NCBI GenBank assembly: GCA_002964805.2
Contig: PUDQ02000016.1
Coordinates: 1 to 64,000, forward strand
Source of the DNA: Trametes villosa
Lineage: Eukaryota; Basidiomycota; Agaricomycetes; Polyporales; Polyporaceae
Length of the DNA: 64,000 nt
Direction of reading: 5' to 3'
Shown: in pieces, positions 32,801 through 44,569 of the stretch
Position numbering within the stretch: the first letter of the stretch is position 1
Layout: each line of letters opens with the position of its first letter
Made by a program: the position numbers and the translations under genes
Notes under the pieces: model-generated
Told to the model about the DNA's origin: nothing
What the model saw: only the letters and a program-made list of their open reading frames with translations
The model's database searches: none

Positions 32801-34255
32801 GGAAGAGAGAAGCCTCCAACCCCGAAGACCAATGACGCTGGTCACGACAAGGAAGTACGAGAAGCGAACATGGAAGAAGGGCAGCTTCCTCAAGAGGATA
32901 TCATCCAGACGCCATATTTGCCAGAGCAGCTAGAGCTGCCTGCAGTCGACTCGCAGATTCTGCAACACCTGGAGCTTCTGTTCGCGCTGTCTACCAGGCT
33001 GCCTGAGTTCTTGGACGAGTAAGAGAGACGCATATGCCTATATGCGTGGTGGCTGACATCTGACCACAGAATCTTTGCGGCGTACGGGGGGATGGACGTC
33101 TCCGTGCAAGAAACCATCCAACAGCTGATCACCCCCCTCATCCGTGCGCTCGGGTCCACGCATGGGAAGCTCCTGACATTGCTTCGGACGTTCCCTCCTG
33201 GGAGCGAGTCGCTCGCGCTGCGCGTGCTCACCATCTTTACGGAGCACGGGCGCCCGAGTGCGCAGCTGGTCGCGCTGGTCAAGAGCCTCGTCAACGAGCG
33301 CGATCTCGATGCCCGGTTCCTCATCCCGATCATCGCTGAGATGGACAAGGTGCGGTGCCTGCCCCTGTGACGCGTACTCTATCTGACGATGGTGATGGAT
33401 GCATCCGTGTTGCAGGCTGATATCCTCCGCCATCTCCCGCGCATCGTGTCGATCCTCAATGGCATGCAAGAGCCGAAGAACCTCGTGCGGTCGGTGTTCA
33501 GCTCGATCGTCACCACGCCCCCGGAGACGTTCGGCAAGGTCACGTCGAACCTCCCGCGCGTGCGGCAGAGCGAGCTGCTCACGCCTGCGGAGCTCATGGT
33601 GCTGCTTCATCAATCTGAGAAGGAGATTGGGTTGAAGAGCGCGATCGAGGGTAAGTCGGTGACCCTGGAGCTCCGTGCAGATGCTGATGGATGGTATAGC
33701 GATTGGCATATGTTTCTCCATGACCGAGATCTACCGCTCTGAGATTCTTGCAGTCGTGATGAACCAGCTCGTCGACGAACCGAACCTGCCTACCCTATTC
33801 CTCCGTACAGTCAGTATCGCGGGAAAATGTGCTTGTACACTTTGCTGACTACCTCCTTGTTTCAGGTCATCCAAGCGGTAACCACGTATCGCTCGCTGGT
33901 CGGCTTCGTCTCCACCACGCTGCTCTCGCGCCTGATCACCAAGAAGATATGGACGAACCCGCCGCTCTGGGAGGGCTTCATCCGTCTCGCGAAGCTCATC
34001 GCGCCCGCGAGCTTCGGCGCGCTCCTCCAGCTGCCCAAGGACCAGCTGCGTGAGCTCGTCGACAAACAGCCGAGCCTCAAGGCGGGCCTGCGCGACTTCG
34101 TGCTCAAGAAGGGCACAAACAAGGCGCGCGTCGCCGGCTACCTCGACATCTTCGGCGAGGAGGACGCCGCCGCCGCAACCGCGTCGAAGGAGGCGAGCCC
34201 TGCGCCGGCCCCAACCCCAGAGCCGCTCCCGGTCGAACCTCCGCAGGCTTCCTGA
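29850..34255 (+). CDS. PTA1: symplekin / Pta1, mRNA 3'-end processing scaffold
   Basis: Fourteen exons (29850-30111, 30168-30282, 30334-30502, 30560-30687, 30744-30929, 30980-31619, 31667-32097, 32149-32224, 32278-32435, 32503-33018, 33070-33349, 33416-33650, 33700-33809, 33866-34255) close to 1231 aa. The N-terminal HEAT-repeat domain is clear (LLKRWVLDLLHFAICRS, NVNTVKVVVQCFPTVYALMF, VRLASLKFMQRVILVQTRG, VEKSVRILLTHISR). A disordered Ala/Pro/Thr-rich linker with a KRPK basic patch follows. The C-terminal symplekin domain has FTEHGRPSAQLVALVKSL, LLTPAELMVLLHQSEKEIGL and RLAKLIAPASFGALLQLPK. It scaffolds the cleavage and polyadenylation factor and contacts Pol II CTD phosphatase Ssu72. It is much longer than yeast Pta1 because, like animal symplekin, it keeps the full C-terminal region. 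Confidence 0.93.
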
Positions 34256-34560
34256 AGTGTAGGCGGGGAAGAGGCGTAGACAGTGTATATAGTATCAGAC
34301 TTGGCCACGCGAGCGATATTGGTACGGCTCTCTGACCTTGTAGTGTATAATAGCGGGCCTGGCAGGGCGATTACGCCCCTCACTTTCGTGTAGCATCCCG
34401 TCGAACGTTTTTGCTCTTCTTTGTTCGTTCTTGCACTAGGTACAGTAGATAGTACAGCAGCGACACCTCTCCGCATGTGGGCCTCCCCTCTGGCTGCTCG
34501 TGCGCAAAACCGCAGAGCGACGGACGGGTTCTTGATAGGAGTAGTTATGGACACCCACGG
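34256..34560. other. short intergenic, convergent 3' ends of symplekin and RPC53
   Basis: The two genes converge here. It is AT-richer, consistent with 3' UTR and polyadenylation signals. No other feature is seen. Confidence 0.5.
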
Positions 34561-36180
34561 TCATGTCGTGTCCATGGTGAGAAGGCCGTCTCCAAGTTCG
34601 AAGGCGGGTGGGTTATCCGCGAGCTCCATGCTAGTGAGCAGAGCCTCAATGTCGGGCGTGACGACGAAGCGGCGGTTGACCTCGCCCAATATGCATAACC
34701 GTTTGTTTGTAGGGTCGACGTGGACGGCGTGCTGGAGGAAGGATGGTTGTGTTGCTGCTGTGACCTGTATGTATGCGTGTCGACCAGTTGATCAGGATGG
34801 TAGATAGCATAGGCAAGGAATACACGTACATCCATGAGGATCCCGTTCGCCATGCGAAGCTTGACTGCGCCGCTCTCGTAGATCTCGAGCTGCCCGACGA
34901 CCCCGTCCACTTTCTGCTGCTCTTCCGACTTCTCGGCAGCACCTGGAGCACTCGCCACTGAAGCTGCCGCTGCGCCAGACGCTGGAGGCTTCGTGTCCTC
35001 GGCGAATGTAACCTTCTTGCCGGCCTCTTCGCCACCGTCGTCGGCCTTCTCTTTCACTTTGGTTGATGGCGCTTCTGGAGACCGGAAATCCGGGAATGGG
35101 TTGGGGAATTGGAAGAAATACAGACGTTCTTGTCGGATATCCGTCTCCTACTCATGCTGTCAGCCTTGAGTACTTCAACGAATGAGAGATGCGCACCTCT
35201 TCGTTCTCAAGCTGTGTCTGGGCGAAGTCATCGATGATATCTTCGAGCTCCTCTTCGTCTTCGCTGTCACTGAGGTCTACAGCGTTGGCCATGTTCACCT
35301 GTTCCTCCTCCGGCGTTGCCGACCTGTCGACGTCCATAGCCTCTGTCGCCGCCACATCTAACCTCTATCATTGGCAAGCTTGAGCCTCACTCGGAACAGG
35401 AGAACGCACCTTTCGCCTTCGCGTCCCCCTTCTCCTCCTTCTTCACCTTCTTCTTCCCCGCCTCCTTCTCCCTCCTCAAGCTCTCCGGCGCCATCCAGTC
35501 CATCTGCCTTACGTTCTCCATATCGACGATCTCCACGCCCTCGTCCGGGTCCGAGTACACCTCGTCGTCCCCGGGCGGGACCCCGCCGCCGCCTTCGCGC
35601 GGCTCACGCTTCAGCGTCGGCGCCGTCGTCTGCGTGAGCCCCGCGCCGAGGCGCGCCGCGCCCCCGGGGCCCTGCGGCACGATGGGCGCGAAGTTCGAGC
35701 GCGGCGCGGTCCGCCGTGCGGACGTGCCGCCGAGCGCGGGGCCCATCGCGAACGGCCCCGAGGCGGTCATCTCCACGGGGGGCGGGCGGGGGGCCGCGCC
35801 GCGCCCTTCGCCCCCGGCGCCGCGGCCGCGTCCCCTGCCTCGTCCGCGCTCGCCGCCCCGTCCACGGCCGCGTTCGCTCGATGTGGAGGGTGCAGGTTCT
35901 TCCTAGACACGCGCGGATGAGTGTACGCGTGCGTATAGAGCCCAGCAAGCACGGACCTTCTTGACCTCCCTGGAATACCGTTAGCGGGGCGCGCAGGGAG
36001 AGAGAGCAGGACTCACTCCTTGACGCGCCGCGCGGGGAGGGTAGGCACGAACTTGAGCTTTTGCGTGCCGAGACGCGTCACGTCGCCCTGCTTCTTTGCG
36101 AGACTTGCGATGGCTTTGGGTGGGTTGCTTCCCGAGCCTGAGCCGGATGCACCTGCGCTGCCCGAGGGATGTTCAGACAT
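34561..36180 (-). CDS. RPC53: RNA polymerase III subunit Rpc4 (C53)
   Basis: Six exons (36180-36017, 35969-35957, 35902-35410, 35357-35197, 35147-34830, 34764-34561) give 450 aa; exon 2 is only 13 nt. The N-terminus is disordered, with QKLKFVPTLPARRVKEEVKK, the typical Rpc4 opening, then an Arg/Gly run (GRGGRGGERGRGRGRGRG), acidic stretches (DSEDEEELEDIIDDF), and the C-terminal Rpc4 fold: GVVGQLEIYESGAVKLRMAN, SFLQHAVHVDPTNKRLCILG and VNRRFVVTPDIEALL. Rpc4 pairs with Rpc5 (C37) as the TFIIF-like heterodimer that aids Pol III termination and reinitiation. The gene is divergent with HPT1. Confidence 0.92.
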
Positions 36181-36407
36181 TGTGGCGGTAGTGAGTAGCT
36201 GAGCCTGGACGCGCGAACGGGAGTTTGATCGAGGCGCTAACGGACTGGATAAGCGACTATCAGGCGGAAAACTTTGCTAGAGATGATCTTATCCTTGTCT
36301 TATCCGTTGCGCCCTCCAATGTGACTGCCTGCGCTACGCTCCGGGTCCCTTTCCCTTTCTCTCCCTCCTTCCGCCTCTCGCTTCCTCATCGCTCGACGAC
36401 GCTAGCC
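36181..36407. promoter_or_regulatory. bidirectional promoter of RPC53 and HPT1
   Basis: A 227-bp region lies between two outward-facing ATGs. Pyrimidine-rich sequence (CCCTTTCTCTCCCTCC) lies just before the HPT1 start. Confidence 0.5.
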
Positions 36408-37601
36408 ATGGCCGCGACGCAAGAGCCCGAGCACCTCCGTGTCACGTACAACGACGTGCACAACCTCATCCGCCGCAGCGCGGAGAAGATCGCGGAGTTC
36501 AAGCCGGATCTGCTCATTGCCATTGGTGCGCCGTCTACAACGTAGTGCCGACCGTTCGAAGCTCACGCGGCATGCGACACAGGCGGAGGGCAAGTATACC
36601 CCTCTTACTCGTATACGGATCAGTGTGCTTGACGTTTCCCCGGATGCAGAGGCTTCTTCCCCGCGCGCGTCCTGGTACGTCCCGCGCCCTATCCTTATAT
36701 CCCCACACCGCGAAGCTCACGCTCCCGGACCAGCGTACGTTCCTGAAGAGCCCCGAGCGCAAGGGCAACATCCCCATCCACGCCATCGGGCTCTCGCTCT
36801 ACGAGTCGCTCCCCGGCCTCACCGCGGAGCAGATCGGCGCGCAGGTCATCCGCACGCAGTGGCTGTGGGTGGAAGTGCTCTTATGAACGCGTCGCGAGCT
36901 TATTGTCCGTGTTCGACTTCGCGGGTGTTCGCAGCGGGCCCGAGTCCGGCAAGCTCTTGCTCGGCAGGCGTGCGCTCATCGTGGTCAGTTGGACAGCCCC
37001 GGCGACCTTTCTAGTGCCGCTGTAATAACGACGCCGGTCATTTGGTCAGGACGAGGTGGATGACTCCAGGAAGACCCTCCAGTGAGATCGGGAATTCTTT
37101 CCACTCGCGCCCAGATTGACTCACCGCGCTTGCGCCCCGCAGCTACGCGGTCACGGAGCTGCAGCAGGACGTCGAGCGCGAGCTCGCGCTGCTGCCCGAG
37201 GCGGAGCGCGACGCGAAGCGGACGAAGTTCGCGGTGTTCGTCGTGCATAACAAGCTGAAGCCCAAGCTGGCGCAGATCCCGGCCGACATCCCGTGGGTGC
37301 CCCGTGCCGCCCGTCCACGTCTGCGTGTCTAAACTGCGATCTCGCCCATACAGATATTACGCCGGGGACGAGATTGAGGACGTCTGGTGAGATCGATCTG
37401 CGCTATTCTGGGGGAATGCCCACGCTCACGCCGATTATCTCTGTGTGATAGGCTCGACTACCCTTGGGAAGCCCAGTGCGTCTCCGCCGTGCCGTCTCGC
37501 ACGGTGCTCCGTACTGACCTGGCCGGCACTGCAGGGACATCGAGGAGCACGACCGCCTCGCGGAGGAGGCCAAGGCCAAGGCACGCCAGGCGCAGTCGTA
37601 G
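36408..37601 (+). CDS. hypoxanthine/xanthine-guanine phosphoribosyltransferase, yeast Hpt1/Xpt1 type
   Basis: Ten exons were read: 36408-36525, 36583-36589 (7 nt), 36650-36674, 36734-36864, 36935-36983, 37050-37081, 37143-37292, 37354-37386, 37452-37475 and 37535-37601. They close to 211 aa (yeast Hpt1 is 221). Motifs: VTYNDVHNLIRRSAEKI, FKPDLLIAIGGGGFFPARVL (PRPP loop I), VIRTQWL, and the PRPP-binding ALIVDEVDDSRKTLHYA at about 107-123, ending in an aromatic DYPWEA segment. It salvages purine bases to nucleotides in the cytosol. The 7-nt second exon is followed by an intron with a GC donor (36590); together they restore the invariant GGGG loop exactly. Confidence 0.9.
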
Positions 37602-38148
37602 AGGGCGCCCGGGGACTTTCGGCCGTGGAGGAGTCGGAGGGTGCGAACGAAAAGGATGTAAGCTGTAGAACATGTACAGCAGATGTAGCGTAGTCTAAGT
37701 AGAACGGCCTGTTCGAATGTAACTGAGGAGCCTGAGCGCGCTCCGGCCGACGACGTCGGGTCCGACGGGGGTGATTGGACGCGGGGGAGGGCGAGCTGCG
37801 ATTGGGTGCGGGGGGCGTGAGCTGAGTGAGCGGCGCGTGCCACGCCCGCCGGATCGCGCGCTCCCATTCGCCCGCTCGCCCAGTGCGCACCGATCCGGAT
37901 CCCACTGCGACTGCCAGAAGCCAGCGGCACGGACTCGCACACGCACACACCCAAGCCACTGCCAGGGCCGGCCGCGCTAGTCGCTACTATATAGCCCTCC
38001 TCCACGTCTGCCACGCGCCCCGTCTCGCGCTCCCACCGCCCCCCACCCCTCCCCGCTCGCCGTCGGCCCCTTCGTCCTCACCACCACCACCGCGGCCCCG
38101 TCAAGGCGTCTGCCCGCCCCCTCCGTTTGTACGCACGCCCACGACACG
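37602..38148. promoter_or_regulatory. intergenic, HPT1 3' UTR and mitoferrin promoter
   Basis: A TATA-like TATATA lies at 37988-37993, about 160 bases before the mitoferrin ATG, followed by a strongly C/T-rich leader. No ORF is supported. Confidence 0.55.
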
Positions 38149-39519
38149 ATGGCCGCCGTTGAAGAGATCGAGTACGAGGGGCTCTCGCCAAATGCAGGCC
38201 TTGCAGTGTGTTCTCTTCGCTTCTCGGTGTCCTAGGGAAACTGTTGACCTCGCTGAATGTCAGGTCAACATGGCCGCAGGTGCTCTTGTGCGTATTCGTC
38301 TTTTTTGTGCTGGCAGGAAAAGGTGGCGGGCGAACGCGATGGCTGAAAAGTAACGTCTACAGGCGGGAATCACAGAGCACGCCGTCATGTTCCCCGTGGA
38401 CAGCATCAAAGTGCGAGAAAACCGTTCTAGAATATCTGTATGCACGGATCTGACCTGGACGCCTATTCCGCATCTCCACAGACACGAATGCAAGTATTCG
38501 CGACGTCGCCAGCAGCGGTATACACAGGAGTGGGAAACGCGTTCACGCGGATATCGTCAACAGAGGGCATGCGCGCACTCTGGAGGGGTGTCTCGTCGGT
38601 CATCATGGGTGCGGGGCCCGCACACGCGGTGCACTTCGGCGCGTATGAGCTGGTGAAGGAGTTCGCTGGCGGAAACGTGGAGGGTGCGAGCAACCAGTGG
38701 ATAGCGACGTGTGCGTACTGCCCTTTCTCCTTCGCCTCGCACAACCTGACGTGCAAGCCTCTCCTCCACCCCTGCAAATTCCCTCCAAAACGCGCACACA
38801 ATGCGAATATGCGATATATGCGCGCTGCAGCGCTTGCAGGAGCGTCCGCCACAATCGCGAGTGACGCGCTCATGAACCCCTTCGACGGTGAGAGCCCCGC
38901 TACCCTCCCGCGTCACGCCGCATCCGAACCTCTCCCCGCCCCTCCCGTCCGGCAGTGATCAAGCAGCGCATGCAAATCCACAAGTCCGAGTTCCGGTCCG
39001 CGATCACCTGCGCGCGCACCGTGTACGCCAACGAGGGCCTCGGCGCGTTCTACATCTCCTACCCGACGACGCTCACGATGACCGTCCCGTTCACGGCGGT
39101 GCAGTTCACCGTGTACGAGCAGCTCAAGGCGTTCCTCAACCCGTCCGGCGCGTACTCGCCCGCGACGCACATCGTCGCGGGCGGCCTCTCGGGCGCCGTC
39201 GCGGGCGCGGTCACCACGCCGCTCGACGTCGCGAAGACGATCCTGCAGACGCGCGGGACGTCGCACGACCCCGAGATCCGCGGCGTGCGCGGGCTCGCGG
39301 ACGCGTTCCGCATCATCTGGCAGCGCGACGGCCTGAAGGGCTTCGCGCGCGGGCTCTCGCCGCGCGTGCTCACGTTCATGCCGAGCAACGCGCTCTGCTG
39401 GCTCTCGTACGAGTTCTTCAGTACGTCATCTCGCGCCCTTTTTTAAATTGCTGCGCGGACGAACGGCGCTGACGTGTGCGCTTTCCGCATTTACAGAGGC
39501 CGCGATCCGGGACGCGTAA
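38149..39519 (+). CDS. mitoferrin-type mitochondrial iron carrier (Mrs3/Mrs4 family)
   Basis: Seven exons (38149-38205, 38264-38287, 38363-38410, 38482-38710, 38831-38887, 38956-39420, 39497-39519) give 300 aa with six transmembrane helices and three carrier signatures: FPVDSIKTRMQ at about 36, NPFDVIKQRMQ at about 135 and TPLDVAKTILQ near 230. NMAAGALAGITEHAVMFPVD is diagnostic of mitoferrins, as is the overall length. It imports iron across the inner membrane for Fe-S cluster and haem synthesis. Exons 2 and 3 are 24 and 48 nt, both in phase 0. Confidence 0.92.
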
Positions 39520-39965
39520 GGGAGGTGACCCGACGTCGATGCCGATGGCTCTTGTGTATCCAATGCCATGTGCCGAGGGACGTGCTGTACCTGCTGCGGC
39601 AGGTCGGGCTGCTGCCCCGATGCGCCGCCCGCGTATGCATCTGGGACAAAAGGGCGAACCATATACGAGCGCGCGCAGGGACGGTGGGAGCGCAGACACC
39701 AAACACCCTGTGGTGTCCACTACTAGCATACTATTCTTCTGTTTCGAGTGTAATTGGGCGCGAGCAGGTTAGCGGGCATGCTGTAATGAGACGAGTTGCG
39801 ATCCGGTCGCAGATACCTGATCAAAGCGGGAAGCTGACCCCGGGCTCGGGTCTGAGATCTGAGGCCTGAGGGGGCTGAGCGAGCATCTGCAGCACTTCTG
39901 CAGACACCGATGCTCCTGTTTTGGGGGAAATGACACTAACGCGGCATAGCGCTACGATAGGCTAC
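39520..39965. other. intergenic, convergent 3' ends of mitoferrin and P450 copy 3
   Basis: No coding, RNA or repeat feature is supported here. Confidence 0.45.
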
Positions 39966-42202
39966 CTACGCCTGTGCGGCCGACACAGCTGCGGCGGCTT
40001 CGATCACGGCCGCCGTCCCCGCATGGCGCGGGCGTATGCTGCACACGAACGGCTTCGGATGCCTACCAGCACACGCGTTAGAAACTGGCAGGCAGAGGTG
40101 CAGGTAATACGCACCTGAATGCGCCCCCGGCGAACTCGATGGCAGGCAAGCCCACGTCGGGGAGCGGCGCGATGTCGAAGCACGCGAGGATCGATGCAAA
40201 GGAGAGCCAGAGGGACTGGTCCGCGAAGTGCAGTCCCGGGCAGCGCCTGGCAAAGGTGCAGAGTATCGCGGTGTTTAGCGTCGGTTCTATGGGGCGAAAG
40301 AGAGCAAATGCTGACCGTCTGCCGAAGCCAAACACATAGTTATAGGAGTCGCTTGTCTTGTCCGATTCGGGCGTGTTCTCGAATCGTTCAGGCGAGAAGG
40401 TCAGAGGGTCGGGGTAGAGCGCATCGTCGTGTAGAATCGCCCTACACATCACTGAGTTCAGGGTACCCAGGCGCAGGAAGAGCAGAGTGCTCACCAGATG
40501 TTACCAATGCACTGCAGCGGAAAGACATCTGGTTTGAGCAGGGACATGCTTTACATGGTACGAGAACGTACCCAGGCGCCTTCAGGCAGTTCATAGCCGC
40601 GATAGCTATCCGCCTTGATGAGCCTATGCGGAGGAGCTATATGCGCGGGTAAGGGATCGGTCATGTAGTAGGGGCGCAGAGAGCACGCACTCATAGGGAC
40701 AGGGGTCCCCCATCGCAGGACCTCCTTGATAATTCAGCCAATGTAAGGCAGGCGGGACTGGTCCTGGTACGAAGGAAGGCGTTCCGTGCCGAGCACGCTG
40801 TCGAGCTGCTGCTGGGCTTTCTTCAGGACTTCGGGGTAGTGACACATGCTGAGGATGAGCATGGACAGCGTGATAACCGTCTGAATGTAAAACTCTCATG
40901 AGCGTGCTTGACGGGCCGTAGCGTCAGGCGAATTATCTCACCGTATCAGATCCAGCTGAAAGTTGGACGGCAGGGGTCAGCACGGCTTCCTCGCATTCAG
41001 CTCGAGTACCCGCAACGGTCACTTACGTCCATACATAGAGGTCGCGAGCCACTTGACCCTGTGCTCAGTCTCCGCATCGCTCGCGAACTTGCCGTCTTCG
41101 TCCAGCAGCAGGTTTCCGCAAAATGAGAGTCGCTTCGCGGTTGAGTCCTATGCAACACGCGCGCCCTATGTGAGCTCCCAATTCGGGCGAAGCAGCAGAA
41201 TGCGCACTTACGGGGAGAGCCTTGAACATCCGGTGCGGCTTGTCGACCCAGTCGTCCAGCTTCCTCCTGTATTTAGCGGCAGTCTGTTGAAAGGGGAGGC
41301 CAGGGACCCATCGCACTGCGAGTTGGGGTATCTGTGAGCTGTCCGCGATGCAGGATGAAGTACCCATCACATACAGAACGGGAAGAAATCCACGACCCAA
41401 GGGCCGATGATAGAGCTGGAAGAAATCTCCATGAACTCCTCGGAGTCTTTGACGTAGGGGTCTTCGTTCTCGGCGATGTGGTACCCGTATATCGTGGAAA
41501 AGATCAGCGAGGCGGCGAATCTGAACACATGGCAGCATTGTGAGCGTCCTCAACTAGGGAGTGAGGGCTGTAGACTTTGTTTACCTCTTGAAGTGATGCG
41601 GGAAATCGGCCGGGGTCTTCAGGAGGTGCTGCAACAGCAGATGCGTCTCGCTCTCAACGAGCGGCTGCCATTTCTCGACAGCGCTCAGGCCCAGGGCCTG
41701 GTTCATGAGCTTCCGCTCCAGCTTGAAGCGCTCCCCGTACTTGGTCAGCGGGACAAGTTCGTCGAACCCGCACCTATATCCAGAACGGTCAGCACGTCCG
41801 CAGTCCAACCTAATAACCAAGCCATACAGGTCGCCGCCGAACACGGAATGCGCACGGTCCGAGTACAGCGCCCCCCGCTTGTGCAGAAGGTCCATGGCTG
41901 CGTCCGCGCTGTTGAGGAATATGAAAGGCGTTCGCAGCACGCGCAGGTATATCACGTCCCCTAAAAGATTATGAGGTCAGTATGTACGTCCAGCTCAGCG
42001 TGGCTGCGAATACTGCGATTGACTTACCGTGCGTGCGGCCCCAGGTAGCTGCTTTGCGCCATAGCTCGTGCGGCGTCATGTCCAGGATGTTGCCTAAGAT
42101 GGGCAACCTAGGAGGCCCGGGAGGCAAGGAACCCTTGGTCTTCCTTGCATAGATGGTCGACAGAAACAACACGAGCAGTATCGCTCCTGCTGTCACGAAC
42201 AT
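39966..42202 (-). pseudogene. cytochrome P450, third copy, in-frame TGA before the ExxR helix
   Basis: Thirteen exons were read: 42202-42028, 41960-41828, 41773-41585, 41520-41375, 41315-41212, 41147-41027, 40955-40942 (14 nt), 40880-40691, 40636-40572, 40511-40495 (17 nt), 40441-40316, 40246-40115 and 40062-39966. All phases close, for 503 codons including stop. Features: N-terminal anchor, hinge LPPGPPRLPILGN, I-helix PGSDTT, KEVLRW, FSPERF, and FGFGRRRCPGLHF with the haem Cys near 429. One codon is TGA (plus-strand 40734-40736, residue about 343), between LPYI and IIKEVLRW, where homologs have a sense codon. Everything after it is well conserved, so this is a recent nonsense mutation, a polymorphism or a sequencing error. 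It is about 30 kb from the tandem pair and more diverged from it than those two are from each other. Confidence 0.85.
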
Positions 42203-43833
42203 GGTGGTGATCTAGCAGCGGGGCGGCTGGTGTCGCTTGAATGAGACTCGAGTGGGGATATGCTAGTGAAAGAGAAGAGGTATGTGCAGTTTCCAATGCC
42301 CGGACTTTGCTGTATATACGTCGGCGAGCGAACGGCGAGCTTCATCAAAACCTAAGTATCCGGGGAGCATACGCCTGGACGGCACAGGATCGACGTCGGA
42401 CACGTCAAACCGGGCTAGATGCGGTGGTTTCAGAGCATATAATAGGGCGAAGCAAGCGATGGTTGGCATTCATTACCTCAACCCGCAGTGTACACGGCCA
42501 GTCGAGCTTGATATCCGGGGGATATCTCGGCGGCCAATATTAGTGGAATGCCGGCCGGATGTTGCACCGGCATCGGCCCATGATTACTCGGATATTTGAG
42601 ATTAGATGTCCAGCGGGAGTCCGTGGCCGATGTCTGCAGACATCACAGACCAGACACCAGCCGAACACCGGCGCTATACCCGGCGGTACTCAGGTCGAAC
42701 TCGGTGGGATATCTCAGCGCAGAGGGATCCGGTGGATATCCACAACCCGGCGTCAAGATGGGCGCCACCGACTTGTCGATTCTTGCCAGCTGGGCGGCGG
42801 CTGGACTTAGCTCTGTTCTGCTCTCTCCCCCTCTACAGTGTCATCACCTCTCCCCCTTCATATGCCCCACTACTACCCTCGTCCAACAACGTCGATGGAT
42901 ACACCTTGGATAGGTCTATGAGTGAGTCCCCTTGATATGTCTGTCAGTCCACAAGGTTGCCCCCGGGGCCTCAGCGCCAGCCTCCACCTCGTCATCTACT
43001 AGGTCTCTTGGTCTGTGCATAGCACCGTTTGATGCTCGAGTGTTCGGTGTCAATGTCTCTTGTTAGTACTGTATGTACTGTATGTATGCATACCACGTAT
43101 ACAGCTCTCGTCTACTGTACTGCTAAGCATTATGTGACGTCGAAGCCCCAATTTCCGCAATCCCCAGCGGTTCCGATCCCCAGCCAGCCATTCCTATAGG
43201 CGCCCAGCTCAGATATCTGACAGGTCTCGGCGACGAATATCAGGCCGGCGTCGGCGCCTGGACATCCGACCGGCGTTTCGGCGCGAATATCGGTGAGGAA
43301 GCTGTGAGATATTCGACTGATACCCTCTCTCACGAGATATCCGCAGGATATCCAGCGCCTCTGGGCGTGTACGGTATCGGGATCCAGCCGGCCTGGCGCA
43401 GCCAACGAGGACCGGGATGTATAAGAAACCGCGCGGAACACAGCCGCTACCCATACACTGTGAATAAGGGCAATGACGAGTCTCTAGGGCGACCCGGTGT
43501 TCAGGAATGGCTTGAGCGCAGTGGTAAACCCGGGATGTCAGCAGAGTAGCCTCACTGTTTCTGGATACGAAGCATAAGTACAGGAGCAGCGCAGTAGAGG
43601 ATATCCCTGACTCACGATTGCTAAGCCCTGCAATGTCGAACAGAAGACAAAGAAAGCTTTTCGTCGTCGGGGTCGCACAAAGAATCGACATGAACATGCA
43701 AACATGGTGGAGGATAGCATTACGATGATATTGTACAAGTGAGCAACCTGTATGTGCGGGAAGAATACAAACGTCCGGGAAATGCGTACTGCAAGTCTAC
43801 CGCGCGGAGCGCCATAGATAAGGCATATAATCA
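42203..43833. other. 1.6-kb non-coding region rich in GATATC/GGATAT words
   Basis: Words such as GGATATC, GATATC and CGAATATC recur between about 42505 and 42745 and between 43210 and 43360, mixed with CCGGC-rich runs. Short TACTGTATG tandem units lie near 43070-43085. No frame looks coding. It could hold one or two old non-autonomous elements. The P450 copy 3 promoter lies at its left edge. Confidence 0.45.
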
Positions 43834-44569
43834 TCACATGTAGAACTCGGGCTTGCGCGAGTTGATGCCATACTCCGCGAGGGCCGAGCTCAGGTCGTCC
43901 ATCGTCAATGTCGTCTTCGTCTTGTCCTGAGCGGCGCCAAATGGAGCCTAGTTTAAACATGACACAACGTAGTGCGAGCGTGCCACTCACCCGCGCCGAG
44001 GCAGGCCCTGTAGACTGGTTCGCTCGCGCACGTCCGCCGGCAGCGTTCGAGCGGATACGAGCATGCTGGTAGGCGTCTGCTGCAATATCGGAGACGAACT
44101 TCTGGGCGGCGAGGGAGAGCAGCCGCTTGCTGTATGCGTCCAAGAACGCGTCCGTTGAAACGCGATGACTCGCTATAGGCACGACGACACTCACAGTCGG
44201 ACGTCATCGCACTCAAAGCCTACTCTCTGAAGGTAGTACTCCGTGACCTCGTTGGGTATCTGCATCCAGATGCGTTATTAGACGTGTCCGACGACTATCT
44301 TTCACCTCTGGCCGTAAGCCATGTGCTGGTGTTACACGCACCAAGGGCTCATAGTCGTCCAGCATCAGCAGGAACTCTGCAAGAGTCTTGTCTTTTCGCG
44401 CCTCCTCTGCTGTCTGGGCCGTATTTGGTCGCGACTGCTGCGATGTGCTCGGCCCTGGCTGTGTGAACTCTGGCGTCGACTGCTGTGGGTGCGGCGACGG
44501 AGCAGACGGTGTCGGGGTAGCAGCGTAGTATCCTGCAGCTTGGCCCTGCTCTTGGTACGGAGTAGACAT
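43834..44569 (-). CDS. TAF10: transcription initiation factor TFIID/SAGA subunit TAF10
   Basis: Four exons (44569-44342, 44259-44195, 44129-43991, 43947-43834) give 181 aa. A disordered Pro/Gln/Ser-rich N-terminus leads into the TAF10 histone fold: DKTLAEFLLMLDDYEPLIPN, EVTEYYLQRVGFECDDVRLK, RLLSLAAQKFVSDIAADAYQ and RTTLT-type KTTLTMDDLSSALAEYGINS, ending KPEFYM. TAF10 pairs with TAF3/TAF8 in TFIID and with SPT7 in SAGA. The window also encodes the SAGA subunit Hfi1 3.7 kb away. Confidence 0.94.
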
